A stretch of 43,208 bases of DNA from an uncultured SAR116 cluster alpha proteobacterium (GCA_902532475.1 CACAIE010000013.1:1-43208); one strand, 5' to 3'. Counted from the stretch's first letter, positions 17,381-28,838 are shown. The notes: generated from the letters alone by a model not told the origin. Numbers and translations: made by a program.

Positions 17381-18601
17381 ATGGCAAGTTTTTTTAATAC
17401 GAAAAAATTAAAACCTCTCCATAAAATTTTCCACCATAAAGGACTAGTGGAGACCTTTAATACAATCAATAAAGCAAACGGTAAAGTTGCATTGGTGGGT
17501 GGTGTTGTTCGGAGTATTTTATTAAAAGAAAAAATTATTGAAAAAAATACATCCTTTGACTTAGCAACTAATTTACAGCCAAAACAAATTATAAAAATAT
17601 TTAAAAATAAACACATTAGATATATAGATCATGGCATCAAACATGGAACTGTAACTTTAAAAATTCAAGGCTTGCATATCGAAGTGACATCATTAAGAAA
17701 AGATATTGTTTCAAAGGGCAGATATGCTGATGTTGATTTCCATGAAAATTGGGAAGTTGATGCGAAAAGAAGAGATTTAACAATAAATGCCATTTATATA
17801 GATCCATTGGGCAACATTTATGACCCAGTAGATGGCATTAAAGATCTATTCAATAAAAGAGTTGAATTTATAGGTGATATTGGAGAGAGAATTAAAGAAG
17901 ATTATTTGAGGATGTTAAGATTCATTAGGTTTCAAGTTAAATACTCGTCAAAAGAAGTTAGCGAAGAAAAAATTTTAGTATTAAAGAAATATAGTGACCA
18001 GATTAAAAGCCTATCCAAAGAAAGAATTCTCCAAGAGCAAAGAATAATTTTTTCTCAAAACCTTAGTAAATCAATAATTTCTGCAGATCTGATGATAAAA
18101 ACAAATTTAGATCTAGCTTGTTATGGTATAAAGTTTGAGCTTACCAAGATTAAAGCCTTACAAGAGTTCTCAATTAATTTAAATTGGATCAGCAAACTGG
18201 CTATATTAACTTATAGAAATCAAACAGGAAAATTTTTAAAGTTTTTTCCACTCTCATCTTGTGAAAAATTAGTTTTTTTTAACTTAAAGAAAGCATTGGT
18301 TAAAAAAGAAATTAATCAACTGTTGTCAGATGACTGGAAATTTTATGCTTATTACTTAGGTGATGATGCAGCATTAAGACTTTTATTATCTTCAGATATT
18401 ACAGATAAAATTAAAAATAGAATGAAGCTAATTTTAAAATTTACAAAGCCTGAATTTCCTATTTGTGGGGATGATTTGATAAAGTTAGGATTTAGGCAGG
18501 GAGTAGATTTAGGTAATGTTTTAAAAAAATTAGAAATAATATGGGTAAAGTCAAATTTCTTAATTGCTAAAGATCAATTATTATCTGAAATTAATAATTA
18601 A
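17381..18601 (+). CDS. cca: CCA tRNA nucleotidyltransferase / poly(A) polymerase family
   Basis: GGVVRSILLKE, FDLATNLQPKQIIKIF, RRDLTINAIYIDPLGNIYDPVDGIKDL. ATG at 17381 is more likely than the track start at 17345. Confidence 0.92.
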   Translation: MASFFNTKKLKPLHKIFHHKGLVETFNTINKANGKVALVGGVVRSILLKEKIIEKNTSFDLATNLQPKQIIKIFKNKHIRYIDHGIKHGTVTLKIQGLHIEVTSLRKDIVSKGRYADVDFHENWEVDAKRRDLTINAIYIDPLGNIYDPVDGIKDLFNKRVEFIGDIGERIKEDYLRMLRFIRFQVKYSSKEVSEEKILVLKKYSDQIKSLSKERILQEQRIIFSQNLSKSIISADLMIKTNLDLACYGIKFELTKIKALQEFSINLNWISKLAILTYRNQTGKFLKFFPLSSCEKLVFFNLKKALVKKEINQLLSDDWKFYAYYLGDDAALRLLLSSDITDKIKNRMKLILKFTKPEFPICGDDLIKLGFRQGVDLGNVLKKLEIIWVKSNFLIAKDQLLSEINN

Positions 18602-18670
18602 ATTTGTAAATCAATATTATATCATTTAATTTTTTATTGACTTTTTATTTTTAATGAGCCCCAAAAATTT

Positions 18671-19516
18671 ATGAAAAATAATAACTACCGTCTATTAGAA
18701 GAAAAAAAAGATATAGCTGAGAAATGGTTTTCCAGTTTAAGAGACAGGATCTGCTTAAGTTTTGAAAAAATTGAGAATTCATTGCCCAATAAAAATTCAT
18801 TCAAAGTTAGTAAATGGAAAAGAGAAGGTGGTGGAGGTGGGAAAACGAGTGTTTTGAAAGGTGAAGTATTTGAAAAAGTAGGAGTTAATATATCAACAGT
18901 ACATGGTATTTTTTCAGAGAGCTTTAGAACAAGTATAAATGGAGCAGAAAAAGATGGAAAATTTTGGGCCAGTGGAATTTCATTAGTAGCTCATCCAAAA
19001 AACCCGTTTGTTCCTGCTGCTCATATGAACACTAGACTAATATCTACCTCTAAAACATGGTTTGGAGGTGGCGGGGATATTACCCCGATGAAACCTTCTC
19101 CTAAAATGTCTAGTAAATTTCATTCTGATTTTAAGAAGACTTGTGATGGCCATGATAAGGAATATTATGAAAAATTTAAGGCTTGGGCAGATGAATACTT
19201 TTTTATTAAGCACAGAAATGAGACCAGGGGTGATGGAGGAATTTTTTTTGATTATATAAATACTGGAAATTGGGATAAAGATTTTGGTTTTATAAAGGAT
19301 ATTGGTGAAACATTTTTGAATTCATATTCTCAAATTGTAAAGGCAACAATGAACACTTCATGGAGTGATAAAGATAGAGAAGAACAATTAATTAAAAGAG
19401 GAAGGTATGTAGAATTCAATTTAATTTATGATAGGGGCACTCTTTTTGGATTAAAAACAGGAGGCAATATTGATGCAATTTTGATGAGTCTCCCTCCAGA
19501 AGTAAAGTGGAAGTAA
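18671..19516 (+). CDS. hemF: aerobic coproporphyrinogen III oxidase
   Basis: 281 aa. NPFVPAAHMNTRLI, WFGGGGDITP, YVEFNLIYDRGTLFGLKTGGNIDAILMSLPPEVKW. Confidence 0.97.
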   Translation: MKNNNYRLLEEKKDIAEKWFSSLRDRICLSFEKIENSLPNKNSFKVSKWKREGGGGGKTSVLKGEVFEKVGVNISTVHGIFSESFRTSINGAEKDGKFWASGISLVAHPKNPFVPAAHMNTRLISTSKTWFGGGGDITPMKPSPKMSSKFHSDFKKTCDGHDKEYYEKFKAWADEYFFIKHRNETRGDGGIFFDYINTGNWDKDFGFIKDIGETFLNSYSQIVKATMNTSWSDKDREEQLIKRGRYVEFNLIYDRGTLFGLKTGGNIDAILMSLPPEVKWK

Positions 19517-19654
19517 AGTGGATTTTGATAATTTTAATTTTTTTAATAAAAAAAAATTGATTTTATATTAATAAGTCCTTGCACCTTTGCAGAAATTATC
19601 GCAAAAAGGAGTAATTTTACGTAAATGAACTGAGTAAAAAATAAGGAAATTTTA

Positions 19655-20176
19655 GTGAGCAAAGATAAATCCAGAAGAGATTTTATAGTTATAGCTTCCT
19701 ATTCAATGGGTGCCGTTGGAACAGGTGCTGCAATATGGCCCATCATTGACCAAATGAACCCAGCTGCAGATACTTTGGCTATGTCCTCAACAGAAGTGAA
19801 CATAGGAGCATTAGAAATTGGGCAAGCTCTGACAGTTAAGTGGAGAGGAAAACCAGTTTTTATACGAAGGAGAACTGAAACAGAAATTAATGATTCTAGG
19901 AAGGTCTCTTTAGAAATTTTGCGAGACCCACAGGCAGATGAAGATAGAGTTCAAAAAGATGAGTGGCTTGTAGTGATGGGAGTTTGCACGCATCTTGGAT
20001 GTGTTCCGTTAGGCCAAAAAGTAGGTGATGGCAAAGGTGATTATGGGGGTTGGTTTTGTCCTTGTCATGGTTCACATTATGATGCTTCAGGAAGAATTAG
20101 AAAAGGTCCTGCACCTCAAAACCTTGAGATACCGCCATACAGCTTTATTTCAGATAATGTATTAAAAATAGGATAA
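19655..20176 (+). CDS. petA: ubiquinol-cytochrome c reductase Rieske iron-sulfur subunit
   Basis: Rieske motifs CTHLGC and [10 protein letters not shown]-terminal [27 protein letters not shown] start. Confidence 0.97.
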   Translation: MSKDKSRRDFIVIASYSMGAVGTGAAIWPIIDQMNPAADTLAMSSTEVNIGALEIGQALTVKWRGKPVFIRRRTETEINDSRKVSLEILRDPQADEDRVQKDEWLVVMGVCTHLGCVPLGQKVGDGKGDYGGWFCPCHGSHYDASGRIRKGPAPQNLEIPPYSFISDNVLKIG

Positions 20177-20190
20177 TTTTAAGGTATAAA

Positions 20191-21459
20191 ATGAAAATTT
20201 CTCCTCCAGAATCACAGTTTAAAAATCCTATAATTAATTGGATAGACACTAGGCTCCCTATATTTACTGCAATGAATGAAGCAGTAGGAACAGAACACCC
20301 AACACCAAAAAATTTGAACTATTGGTGGAATTTTGGATCACTTGCGGGTGTTGTTTTAGTAATAATGATTATAACCGGAATTGCTTTGGCTATGAACTAT
20401 ACAGCTCATGTCGATCACGCTTTTGACTCTGTTGAAAGAATAATGAGAGATGTAAATGGAGGTTGGCTTATTAGATACATACATATGAATGGAGCAAGTT
20501 TCTTTTTCATAGTTGTTTATATTCATATGGCCAGAAATTTATATTATGGCTCATATAAAGCCCCTCGGGAATTATTATGGATTTTAGGTGTAGTTATATA
20601 TTTGCTTATGATGGCCACTGCTTTTTTAGGTTACACTCTTCCTTGGGGACAGATGAGTTTTTGGGGTGCAACTGTAATTACCAACTTTTTTAGTGTTATT
20701 CCATTTGTTGGGGAGCCAATTGTAAGCTGGCTATTAGGGGGCTATACTGTAGATAATCCCACTTTAAATAGATTTTATGCTCTGCACTATCTTTTACCTT
20801 TTGTGATTGCTGGCGTAATACTTTTACACATTGTGGCTTTACATAGATTCGGATCAAATAATCCATTAGGAATAGATGTTAAAAATGATAAAGACATGAT
20901 ACCATTTCATCCATACTACACTATAAAAGATTTTTTTGGCTTGTCTGTTTTTCTAGCTATATTTTGTGTGTTTGTTTTCTTTGTTCCAAACCTTTTAGGA
21001 CATCCAGAAAATTATGTTCCTGCAGATCCATTATCAACTCCTGCCCACATTGTTCCGGAATGGTATCTATCACCATTTTATGCAATTTTAAGAGCTGTTC
21101 CTGATAAGTTGTTAGGAGTTCTAGCAATGTTTGGAGCTATAGGTATTTTATTTATATTGCCATGGCTTGATAGATCTCCAGTTAGAAGTGCTCATTTTAG
21201 GCCAATGTACAAAGTCTTTTATTGGCTGTTTATTATTAACATGCTTGCTCTAGGATACTTGGGCGTCCAAAATCCTGAGGGTATTTATCTCATTTTAGGA
21301 AGAGCTTGTACTGCTTGGTATTTTATCCATTTTCTTATTATCATTCCGTTACTAAATGTAATTGAAACGCCTAAAGCTTTACCAAAATCGATTAGTGACC
21401 CTATCTTTTCAAGTGGCTCTTCAGAACTGGGTGCAACAACTCCAAGGGGTCAAAAATGA
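20191..21459 (+). CDS. petB: cytochrome b of the bc1 complex
   Basis: 422 aa. [64 protein letters not shown]. Confidence 0.98.
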   Translation: MKISPPESQFKNPIINWIDTRLPIFTAMNEAVGTEHPTPKNLNYWWNFGSLAGVVLVIMIITGIALAMNYTAHVDHAFDSVERIMRDVNGGWLIRYIHMNGASFFFIVVYIHMARNLYYGSYKAPRELLWILGVVIYLLMMATAFLGYTLPWGQMSFWGATVITNFFSVIPFVGEPIVSWLLGGYTVDNPTLNRFYALHYLLPFVIAGVILLHIVALHRFGSNNPLGIDVKNDKDMIPFHPYYTIKDFFGLSVFLAIFCVFVFFVPNLLGHPENYVPADPLSTPAHIVPEWYLSPFYAILRAVPDKLLGVLAMFGAIGILFILPWLDRSPVRSAHFRPMYKVFYWLFIINMLALGYLGVQNPEGIYLILGRACTAWYFIHFLIIIPLLNVIETPKALPKSISDPIFSSGSSELGATTPRGQK

Positions 21460-22223
21460 TGAGAACTGTATTTATTCTTATGGTTTTTTCATTATTCTCA
21501 TTTTCTGTTCATGCTTCAGATCCTTTAGAAAAAGGAGAAAATAAAAGTTGGAGCTTTCTCGGCCCGTTTGGGACATATAATAAATCTTCACTTCAGAGGG
21601 GCTTGCAGGTTTATACTGAGGTTTGTTCTAGTTGCCATTCACTTAAGTATATTGCCTATAGAAATCTTTCTGATCTAGGATATAATAAGGAAGAGATCAA
21701 GGCGTTTTCAGCAAATTTTACAGTTATGGATGGACCTAATGATGATGGTGAAATGTTTGAACGTCCTGGAAGACCTTCTGATCATTTTGTTTCTCCATAT
21801 CCCAATGTGAATGCAGCAAAAGCAGCAAACGGAGGGGCTTACCCTCCAGACTTATCTTTAATTACAAAAGCTAGAGGTGGCGGTGCCGATTATTTATATT
21901 CCTTGCTTATAGGTTATAAGGAAGCTCCTGATAGTATTAAAGTTTTAGAGGGGATGTATTATAATAAATATTACAGTGGAAATTTAATAGCTATGCCGCA
22001 ACCTCTTTATGATGACGGGGTGGTGTATGCTGACGGAACAAAGGCTAGCATTGAGCAAATGGCATCTGATGTTACTGAATTTTTAAGCTGGGCCGCTGAA
22101 CCAGAAATGGAAGAAAGAAAAAGAACAGGTATTGCTGCTATAGCATTTCTATTAATTATGGCTGTTCTATCATATATGGCTAAACAACAAATATGGGCAA
22201 ATTTAAAGAAAAAACAAACTTAG
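21456..22223 (+). CDS. petC: cytochrome c1
   Basis: 255 aa. CSSCH heme motif, [27 protein letters not shown]-terminal TM. ATGA overlap with petB. Confidence 0.97.
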   Translation: MMRTVFILMVFSLFSFSVHASDPLEKGENKSWSFLGPFGTYNKSSLQRGLQVYTEVCSSCHSLKYIAYRNLSDLGYNKEEIKAFSANFTVMDGPNDDGEMFERPGRPSDHFVSPYPNVNAAKAANGGAYPPDLSLITKARGGGADYLYSLLIGYKEAPDSIKVLEGMYYNKYYSGNLIAMPQPLYDDGVVYADGTKASIEQMASDVTEFLSWAAEPEMEERKRTGIAAIAFLLIMAVLSYMAKQQIWANLKKKQT

Positions 22224-22228
22224 CTAAA

Positions 22229-23329
22229 TTAGACATTAAATCTAAAATTAAATATGTCCCCATCTTTAACTAAATAATCTGAACCTTCCACCCTCATTTT
22301 ACCTGCATCTTTTGCTCCATTTTCACCATTGCATTTTATAAAGTCTAGATAACTTATTGTTTCGGCCCTTATAAAACCTTTTTCAAAATCAGTATGAATT
22401 TTCCCTGCTGCTTGTGGTGCCTTGACGCCACTCGCTGCAGTCCATGCGTGAGCTTCCTTAGGTCCTACTGTAAAAAACGAAATTAAATCTAAAAGATTAT
22501 AGCCTGACCTAATTAATCTATTTAATGTTGGCTCTTTCATCCCTATTGAATCTAAAAATTCATTCCTTTCAATTTCATTTAAAAGAGAGAGTTCTTGCTC
22601 TATTTGAGCGCTTACTAGGGTGTAACCAGCATTTTCAGATTTTGCTTTCTGAAAAACCTGTTTGGAATAATGGTTGCCATTAATAACATCTTCTTCTGAT
22701 AAGTTACATACGTATAGCATTGGTTTGAGTGTTATAAGGTTTAATTCAGATAAATAGATGTGGTCTTGATCGTTTAAATTTTCTATCTTTCTTGCAGGCA
22801 ATCCATCAGACATTTTAGGATAAATCTTTTCTATCAATGAAAGCTTTAACTTCGCCTCTTTTTCGTTTCCTCTGACTTTTTTCTCTTGATTTATTCTTTG
22901 CTTATCTAAACTTTCCAAATCTGCCAAAAGTAATTCTGTCTCAATTATCTCTAAATCTCTTATTGGGTTAATTGAACCTTCTACATGAGTTATATTTTCA
23001 TCATCAAAGCATCTCAATACATGTGCAATTGCATCAACCTCGCGTATATGTGCTAGAAATTGATTTCCTAACCCTTCACCCTTTGAAGCATCTCTAACAA
23101 GCCCTGCAATGTCCACAAATTCTAGTTGCGCATATATAATTTTATGCGATTGAGCTATTTCTGCTAATTTTTTTAAGCGGTTGTCTGGGACTGACACTCT
23201 TCCAGTATTTGGTTCAATTGTACAAAATGGATAGTTTGCAGATTCTGCTTGGCTGGTTTGAGTGAGCGCATTGAATAATGTAGATTTTCCTACATTAGGC
23301 ATACCAATAATTCCACAATTAAACCCCAT
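22229..23329 (-). CDS. ychF: redox-regulated ribosome-binding ATPase YchF
   Basis: 366 aa. CGIIGMPNVGKSTLFNALT and FDIAGLVRDASKGEGLGNQFLAHIREVDA-type signature. Confidence 0.98.
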   Translation of the reverse strand: MGFNCGIIGMPNVGKSTLFNALTQTSQAESANYPFCTIEPNTGRVSVPDNRLKKLAEIAQSHKIIYAQLEFVDIAGLVRDASKGEGLGNQFLAHIREVDAIAHVLRCFDDENITHVEGSINPIRDLEIIETELLLADLESLDKQRINQEKKVRGNEKEAKLKLSLIEKIYPKMSDGLPARKIENLNDQDHIYLSELNLITLKPMLYVCNLSEEDVINGNHYSKQVFQKAKSENAGYTLVSAQIEQELSLLNEIERNEFLDSIGMKEPTLNRLIRSGYNLLDLISFFTVGPKEAHAWTAASGVKAPQAAGKIHTDFEKGFIRAETISYLDFIKCNGENGAKDAGKMRVEGSDYLVKDGDIFNFRFNV

Positions 23330-23331
23330 AT

Positions 23332-23919
23332 TTAATTATTATTCCTGGAATTGTTTGCATCAAGAGAAACTTTATTCATAAAATCTATACAATCATCTGT
23401 TAATAGTTTTTCTGACTCTTTAGCCATGATCTTTAATAGACTATATAACCACTTTTCCAAATCTTCTTGATGAAATGAAGAAAGTACCCATTTAGAAGGG
23501 GGTACATTATTCTCAGGTCTACCTATACCTATTCTAACCCTGTAAAAGTCATCTCCAATATACTTGTTGATATCCCTTATTCCGTTATGACCCCCATGCC
23601 CTCCACCATATTTAACTCTTATTTTTCCCTTTTCTAAATCTATTTCATCATGCCAAACTATTACAGAGGATGGTTTTATGGAGTAGTAATTCATAATTGA
23701 TGAAACGCAAATACCTGAATTGTTCATGAAAGTTTGAGGTTTGAGAAAAATAATTTTCCGGGCAGGAGAAGAATGTATAGCATACAAACCATTAAATTTT
23801 TCTTTATCAATTTTTATATTATAAAATTCTAAGAGGCTATCTATTGCCATAAAACCTACATTATGGCGATGTAATTTATATTCTTTACCAGGGTTTCCAA
23901 GGCCTATATGCAAAAACAT
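23332..23919 (-). CDS. pth: peptidyl-tRNA hydrolase
   Basis: 195 aa. GLGNPGKEYKLHRHNVGFMAID, KPQTFMNNSG, GGGHGGHNGIRDI. Confidence 0.97.
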   Translation of the reverse strand: MFLHIGLGNPGKEYKLHRHNVGFMAIDSLLEFYNIKIDKEKFNGLYAIHSSPARKIIFLKPQTFMNNSGICVSSIMNYYSIKPSSVIVWHDEIDLEKGKIRVKYGGGHGGHNGIRDINKYIGDDFYRVRIGIGRPENNVPPSKWVLSSFHQEDLEKWLYSLLKIMAKESEKLLTDDCIDFMNKVSLDANNSRNNN

Positions 23920-23935
23920 TTCTTAATTCTAATAG

Positions 23936-24607
23936 TTATTGTTCACTTTCACTATCAGTTTCTTTACTTTCTTCTTCTGTTGCGGTTGCCTCTTCATCTG
24001 TTTCTTCGTCATCAATTTCGTCGACTGATGGTTCAACCATTATAGTAGGTGCTGCAATAGTAGCAATTGTAAAATCTCTATCTGTTATAGTTGGTTTCAC
24101 ACCATCTGGGAGTTTCACGGCACTAATATGGATAGAGTCACCAACAACTGATCCCTCGAGGTCGACTTCAATTTTTTCTGGTATGTTATCAGCTGGACAT
24201 TCCAGATCTAATTCAAATCTGACTGTGTTTAAAACACCTCCAGATTTTAATCCTGGAGAAAGCTCTTCATTAATAAATGCAACAGGTATAGAGACAGTTA
24301 TAATAGAGCCTTTGCCTATTCTAAGAAAATCAATATGCAAAGGATTTTCTGTAACTGGATGAACTTGTATATCTCTTGTTAACACAACATTTGATTTGCC
24401 CTCTAAGGTAATGTCTATCAATCTACTGAATATACCTGATTGGTTCATTAATTTTTTATATTCCCGTTCTTCAATGTCGATAGAGATAGTATCTTTTTTA
24501 TCTCCAAAAATAATAGCCGGTATTCTTCCAGATCTTCTGATTGCCCTGGCAGATCCTTTGCCTACATTATTTCTTAAATTTGCATTTACAATTGTAGTTT
24601 CAGCCAC
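23936..24607 (-). CDS. rplY: 50S ribosomal protein L25/general stress protein Ctc
   Basis: 223 aa. GKGSARAIRRSGRIPAIIFGDK, HIDFLRI, acidic C-terminal tail. Confidence 0.95.
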   Translation of the reverse strand: MAETTIVNANLRNNVGKGSARAIRRSGRIPAIIFGDKKDTISIDIEEREYKKLMNQSGIFSRLIDITLEGKSNVVLTRDIQVHPVTENPLHIDFLRIGKGSIITVSIPVAFINEELSPGLKSGGVLNTVRFELDLECPADNIPEKIEVDLEGSVVGDSIHISAVKLPDGVKPTITDRDFTIATIAAPTIMVEPSVDEIDDEETDEEATATEEESKETDSESEQ

Positions 24608-24721
24608 AACTATCTCTCCTTGAAGTTTTAAATTATGAAGTCATTCCAAAAAATCATTTTATAGAACATTTTTATTAAATAATGCTACAAAAAAAATAAA
24701 AAAAATGGAAAAAATCAATAT

Positions 24722-24745
24722 ATAATGTTTTGCATAATGTTTTGC
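24722..24745. repeat. perfect 12-nt tandem repeat (ATAATGTTTTGC x2) at the 3' end of prs
   Basis: Sequence TATAATGTTTTGCATAATGTTTTGCTAG next to the prs stop codon. Confidence 0.85.
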
Positions 24746-25677
24746 TAGTCGAATAAAGAAGATACTGATCTTTCCATATGAATTCTTTTTACAGCTTCTC
24801 CTAAGAGTGGAGCTATTGAAATGTGCTTTACATTTTTCGCTACCCTGAAAGCTTCAGTTGCTGCAATGCTATCTGTTGTAACTAAAGAGTTTAAAGGAGA
24901 TGAAGCTACTTTAGCGACTGCACCCCCTGAAAGAACGCCATGTGTTACATAGGCATCTACACTCAGGGCTCCAGAAGAGATTAGTGTTTCTGCTGCATTA
25001 CATAGTGTTCCACCAGAATCAACTATGTCATCAATTAGTAAACAATTCCTCTCTTTAACCTCACCGATTATATTCATGACTTCAGACTGACCCGGAGCTT
25101 CTCGCCTTTTGTCAATTATTGCCAAATCAGTATTCAATCTTTTTGCGATTGATCTAGCTCTTAGAACGCCTCCAACATCTGGTGCAATTATACACAAATC
25201 TTTAGGGTTATAATTTTCAAGTATGTTTTCTATAAACACGGGCACTGCAAATAAATTATCTGTCGGTATATCAAAAAACCCTTGGATTTGTGCAGCATGG
25301 AGATCAATTGTCAACACCCGATCAGCTCCTGAAACTGTGATTAGATTTGCAACTAATTTGGCTGAGATTGGTGTTCGAGGGCCAGATTTTCTATCTTGCC
25401 TTGCATATCCAAAATATGGAATGACAGCAGTGATTCTTCTTGCAGACCCTCTTCTTAGAGCATCTATAGTAACTAATAATTCCATTAAGTGGTCATTTGC
25501 TGGGTATGAAGTAGATTGAATGATAAAAGTATCTTCACCTCTAACATTTTCTTGAATTTCAACAAAAACTTCCATATCTGAAAACCTTCTAACTACAGCT
25601 TTAGTCAGTGGCTGGTTCAGATATGCAGAGATTCCTTCTGCTAGCGGTTGATTAGAATTACAAGCAACTATTTTCAT
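24745..25677 (-). CDS. prs: ribose-phosphate pyrophosphokinase
   Basis: [53 protein letters not shown]. Internal ATG 25677 is preferred to the track start at TTG 25689. Confidence 0.97.
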   Translation of the reverse strand: MKIVACNSNQPLAEGISAYLNQPLTKAVVRRFSDMEVFVEIQENVRGEDTFIIQSTSYPANDHLMELLVTIDALRRGSARRITAVIPYFGYARQDRKSGPRTPISAKLVANLITVSGADRVLTIDLHAAQIQGFFDIPTDNLFAVPVFIENILENYNPKDLCIIAPDVGGVLRARSIAKRLNTDLAIIDKRREAPGQSEVMNIIGEVKERNCLLIDDIVDSGGTLCNAAETLISSGALSVDAYVTHGVLSGGAVAKVASSPLNSLVTTDSIAATEAFRVAKNVKHISIAPLLGEAVKRIHMERSVSSLFD

Positions 25678-25773
25678 TAAAAATACCAAATATATTTTTT
25701 ATAATTCTGATAGCAACCAACTTCAAACTAGGCAAGAAATAAATTTTTTAATATTACAAAATTCAAACAATAA

Positions 25774-26535
25774 TTAGGTTTTAGTTAGACCTATTACGCT
25801 TATCATTCTTCCAGTAACTAGATTATTATTTTGCGTTTCATGTCTATAACTAAAGAACTTTTGAGGGCTTTTAAATGTATCTTCACCTATCCATTCGATA
25901 TTACAAATCCCTTTTGATTTAATTTTACTTAATAAATAACCCGGAAGATCGAAATAATATAAATTAGAAACTTGGTTAAAAAACTCCTCGCTGGTCTCAT
26001 CTTTTTGCAAAGCAATCCTAATCATATCATCTTTTACCGCAAATGATTCTTTTCCTATACAAGGACCTATGGCGACATGGATATTGTTGGGATTTGATCC
26101 CTTGCTATAAAATCTATCAATTAAATTATCTGTTATTCCTTCAATTGCTCCTCTCCAACCAGCGTGAGCTGCCCCAATAACACCTTTGATTGGGTCAGCA
26201 AATAAAATAGGTGCACAATCTGCAGTTGTTAAGGTGATTGGTAAATCATAATCTTCACATATGATAGCGTCTGCCTCTATGATTTTATTTTTTTTAAAAT
26301 GGTACGCTGCGTTTACTACTTTTTTTCCATGCATTTGATTAATATAAAAAGACTTTTTAAAACCAAGATTGTTCAAAACTTTTTTTCTATTTATCTTTAC
26401 ATTTTTCTCATTATCACCAACAAAATAACTACAATTCAAACTATCCCATGGCTTGGGGCTTACCCCATCAACTCTTAAGCTAAAGGCATGCTTTATATTA
26501 GGAAAATTTAATATTTTTGATTTTAAATATTTCAT
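25774..26535 (-). CDS. pgeF: polyphenol oxidase/laccase-domain family protein (PgeF/YfiH)
   Basis: 253 aa. LTTADCAPILFADPIKGVIGAAHAGWRGAIEGI and AIGPCIGKESFAV. Confidence 0.93.
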   Translation of the reverse strand: MKYLKSKILNFPNIKHAFSLRVDGVSPKPWDSLNCSYFVGDNEKNVKINRKKVLNNLGFKKSFYINQMHGKKVVNAAYHFKKNKIIEADAIICEDYDLPITLTTADCAPILFADPIKGVIGAAHAGWRGAIEGITDNLIDRFYSKGSNPNNIHVAIGPCIGKESFAVKDDMIRIALQKDETSEEFFNQVSNLYYFDLPGYLLSKIKSKGICNIEWIGEDTFKSPQKFFSYRHETQNNNLVTGRMISVIGLTKT

Positions 26536-26538
26536 TTT

Positions 26539-27618
26539 TTAGTTAAAACCTGTAAATTTAGATAATTTTTTTGAAGATAGAACCATAACCTTAAATGCCT
26601 GGCCCATATAAGAATTAGATACTAGTCTTTCAAAATCTGCAAATAACGACCGCCTGATTAAAGAAGATTTATTTTTTCCCAACTTTTCAAATCTCTCTTG
26701 TATGCCTAAGTTAATTAGATATTCTCTTTGAGTTATTGGTCCTTGTATATTTATATTCTTTGGTAGAGATTTAATAATATCAGAAAAATTTACCCAGCTT
26801 GATATATCTGTTGTTCCCAAATTTTCAAATATTGAGGAAACTTGATGGTCTTTTATACTTTGAATACTATTACTATTTAGTATTTTATCATTTGTTTGAC
26901 CATAATCAATTATTAATAATGAACCTTCATTCTTCAAAATAATTTCTAAAATAATTTTTAAAATATTTTTAGTTTCGAGTCTTTCCTCTAAAATCCTGCC
27001 ATCAGGGTAAGGGTTTTCTTTTGGTTGATTTGAAAGTTTTTTTCCTGATGAAAAAAATAAATTGTCATCTTTTAAATCTATTTTTCTCTCATGCCATAAA
27101 CCACCTTTTGAAATAGCTTGATTGATTGGGAGGGCATCAAAAAATTCATTTGCTATGAAGTAAGTTGGTAAATTTGGAATTTCATTAATATTTTTAATCC
27201 ATTTGCATTGATGATTAAGTAAGTTTTTTTCTTGCAAACTTTTTAAGTGATTGCTCTTTTCAAAAAGAAGTGAGTTTATACTTATATTATTGTTTTTGAT
27301 TTTATCAAATGTTGACAAAATATCATTCATTAAGGTCCCTTTTCCAGGACCCAACTCAACGAGATTAATTTTATTAATTTTTGAATTTTTAAAATTATCA
27401 AAGAGATTTAATGCAATTAGTTCACCGAACACTTGACTGATTTCAGGGGCTGTAATGAAATCACCTTTTCCTCCAACAACTTGATTGTTGAGAGAGTAAT
27501 ACCCAAAATCATTATCATGTAAGCATATTTCCATAAACATAGACAAATCAATAGGGCCTTGATTTATGATCATATTTTTAATTTTATTTTTTAATTTTTC
27601 ATTTACAATATTACGCAT
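26539..27618 (-). CDS. class I SAM-dependent methyltransferase, MidA/NDUFAF7 family
   Basis: IDLSMFMEICLHDNDFGYYS, GDFITAPEISQVFGELIAL, NLVELGPGKGTLMNDIL. Start MRNIVNEKLK (27618) preferred over 27663. Confidence 0.9.
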   Translation of the reverse strand: MRNIVNEKLKNKIKNMIINQGPIDLSMFMEICLHDNDFGYYSLNNQVVGGKGDFITAPEISQVFGELIALNLFDNFKNSKINKINLVELGPGKGTLMNDILSTFDKIKNNNISINSLLFEKSNHLKSLQEKNLLNHQCKWIKNINEIPNLPTYFIANEFFDALPINQAISKGGLWHERKIDLKDDNLFFSSGKKLSNQPKENPYPDGRILEERLETKNILKIILEIILKNEGSLLIIDYGQTNDKILNSNSIQSIKDHQVSSIFENLGTTDISSWVNFSDIIKSLPKNINIQGPITQREYLINLGIQERFEKLGKNKSSLIRRSLFADFERLVSNSYMGQAFKVMVLSSKKLSKFTGFN

Positions 27619-28441
27619 TATTTGAGCGAAATTGATAATTAAAATATGAAATATATATTGCAACTATCCCAATAACCATCATTAGTAAGCAAAGAAGCTG
27701 TCCTAATGTCAAATTCAAAATCAATAAGCCAATTTGTGGATCTGGTTCTCTTGCAAATTCAATTAAAAATCTAAAGAATCCATATAAAAATATAAAAATA
27801 CCAGTTATAAAGCCAGGTTTAAGTTTTAAATTTGAAAAATAAAACAAAATATTCAAAACTAATAACAATATAAATCCTTCAAATAAAGCTTCATATAATT
27901 GAGAGGGATGCCGAGGTAATGGTCCGCCATTGGGGAAAATAATTCCTAAAGGGTGGTCGGTTATTCTCCCATATAATTCACCATTTATAAAATTAGCTAT
28001 TCTACCGAGCATAAAACCAAAAGGAACAGTTATTGATGAGATATCAGTAATAATGAAAAAATGAACTTTAAATTTCTTGCTAGTTATAATTTGAGCAATA
28101 ATTACTCCTAATAAACCGCCGTGAAATGACATTCCACCTTGCCATATATAAAAAATTTCAAGAAAATTTTCTGAATAGTAACTAAAATTATATAAAAATA
28201 CATAACCTAACCTTCCTCCAATTATTAAGCAAATGATTGTATTATTGAAGAAAGTATCAATCACTTCAGTTGAAATTGAGTAAAATTTTCTAGATATGAA
28301 GATGGCATACCTCCAAGAAAATAATAATCCAACTATATATGATAATGCATACCAAGTGATAGAAATTGGTCCAATTTGCAATGCTATTGGATCAAAAGAG
28401 ATGTCTGTAAATGAAATGTAAATATTCAGTAAGTTTTCCAT
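27611..28441 (-). CDS. lgt: prolipoprotein diacylglyceryl transferase
   Basis: 276 aa. MSFHGGLLGVIIAQ, GRIANFINGELYGR, PRHPSQLYEALFEG. Confidence 0.96.
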   Translation of the reverse strand: MENLLNIYISFTDISFDPIALQIGPISITWYALSYIVGLLFSWRYAIFISRKFYSISTEVIDTFFNNTIICLIIGGRLGYVFLYNFSYYSENFLEIFYIWQGGMSFHGGLLGVIIAQIITSKKFKVHFFIITDISSITVPFGFMLGRIANFINGELYGRITDHPLGIIFPNGGPLPRHPSQLYEALFEGFILLLVLNILFYFSNLKLKPGFITGIFIFLYGFFRFLIEFAREPDPQIGLLILNLTLGQLLCLLMMVIGIVAIYISYFNYQFRSNNA

Positions 28442-28559
28442 GTATTCAATAATAAGAAATAGAAAGTATATTTAAATTAAATTTTTAAATAATTTATTTA
28501 AATTATACACATGTTATCATAAGTTAAATAAAATTAAATATTATTACTGAAAGTATAGA

Positions 28560-28838
28560 ATGTTAAAATCTAAATTTTTTAATGATTTTTCAAATGTTGC
28601 TCAAGGGGCATTTTCAACAATAAATGCAATAAGGGAAGAGTTGGATATTTTGATCAAAAATAGATTAGAAAGAATCCTTGTTTCAAAGGGTTTGGTTACT
28701 AAAGAGGAGAATGATATTGTCCTAGAAAGGATTGACAACCTCAAAATGAAAATTGACGGGCTGGAAGCTATAGTTAACAAACAAAGTAAAGAAATTAAAT
28801 CCTTGATGGAAAAGAAAAAGATAAAAAAAGGTAAATAA
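28560..28838 (+). CDS. UbiK/BMFP (DUF526) family accessory factor
   Basis: 92 aa. N-terminal amphipathic segment and C-terminal coiled coil; SRLEIRIL-like ERILVSKGLVTKEENDIVLER. Confidence 0.75.
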   Translation: MLKSKFFNDFSNVAQGAFSTINAIREELDILIKNRLERILVSKGLVTKEENDIVLERIDNLKMKIDGLEAIVNKQSKEIKSLMEKKKIKKGK

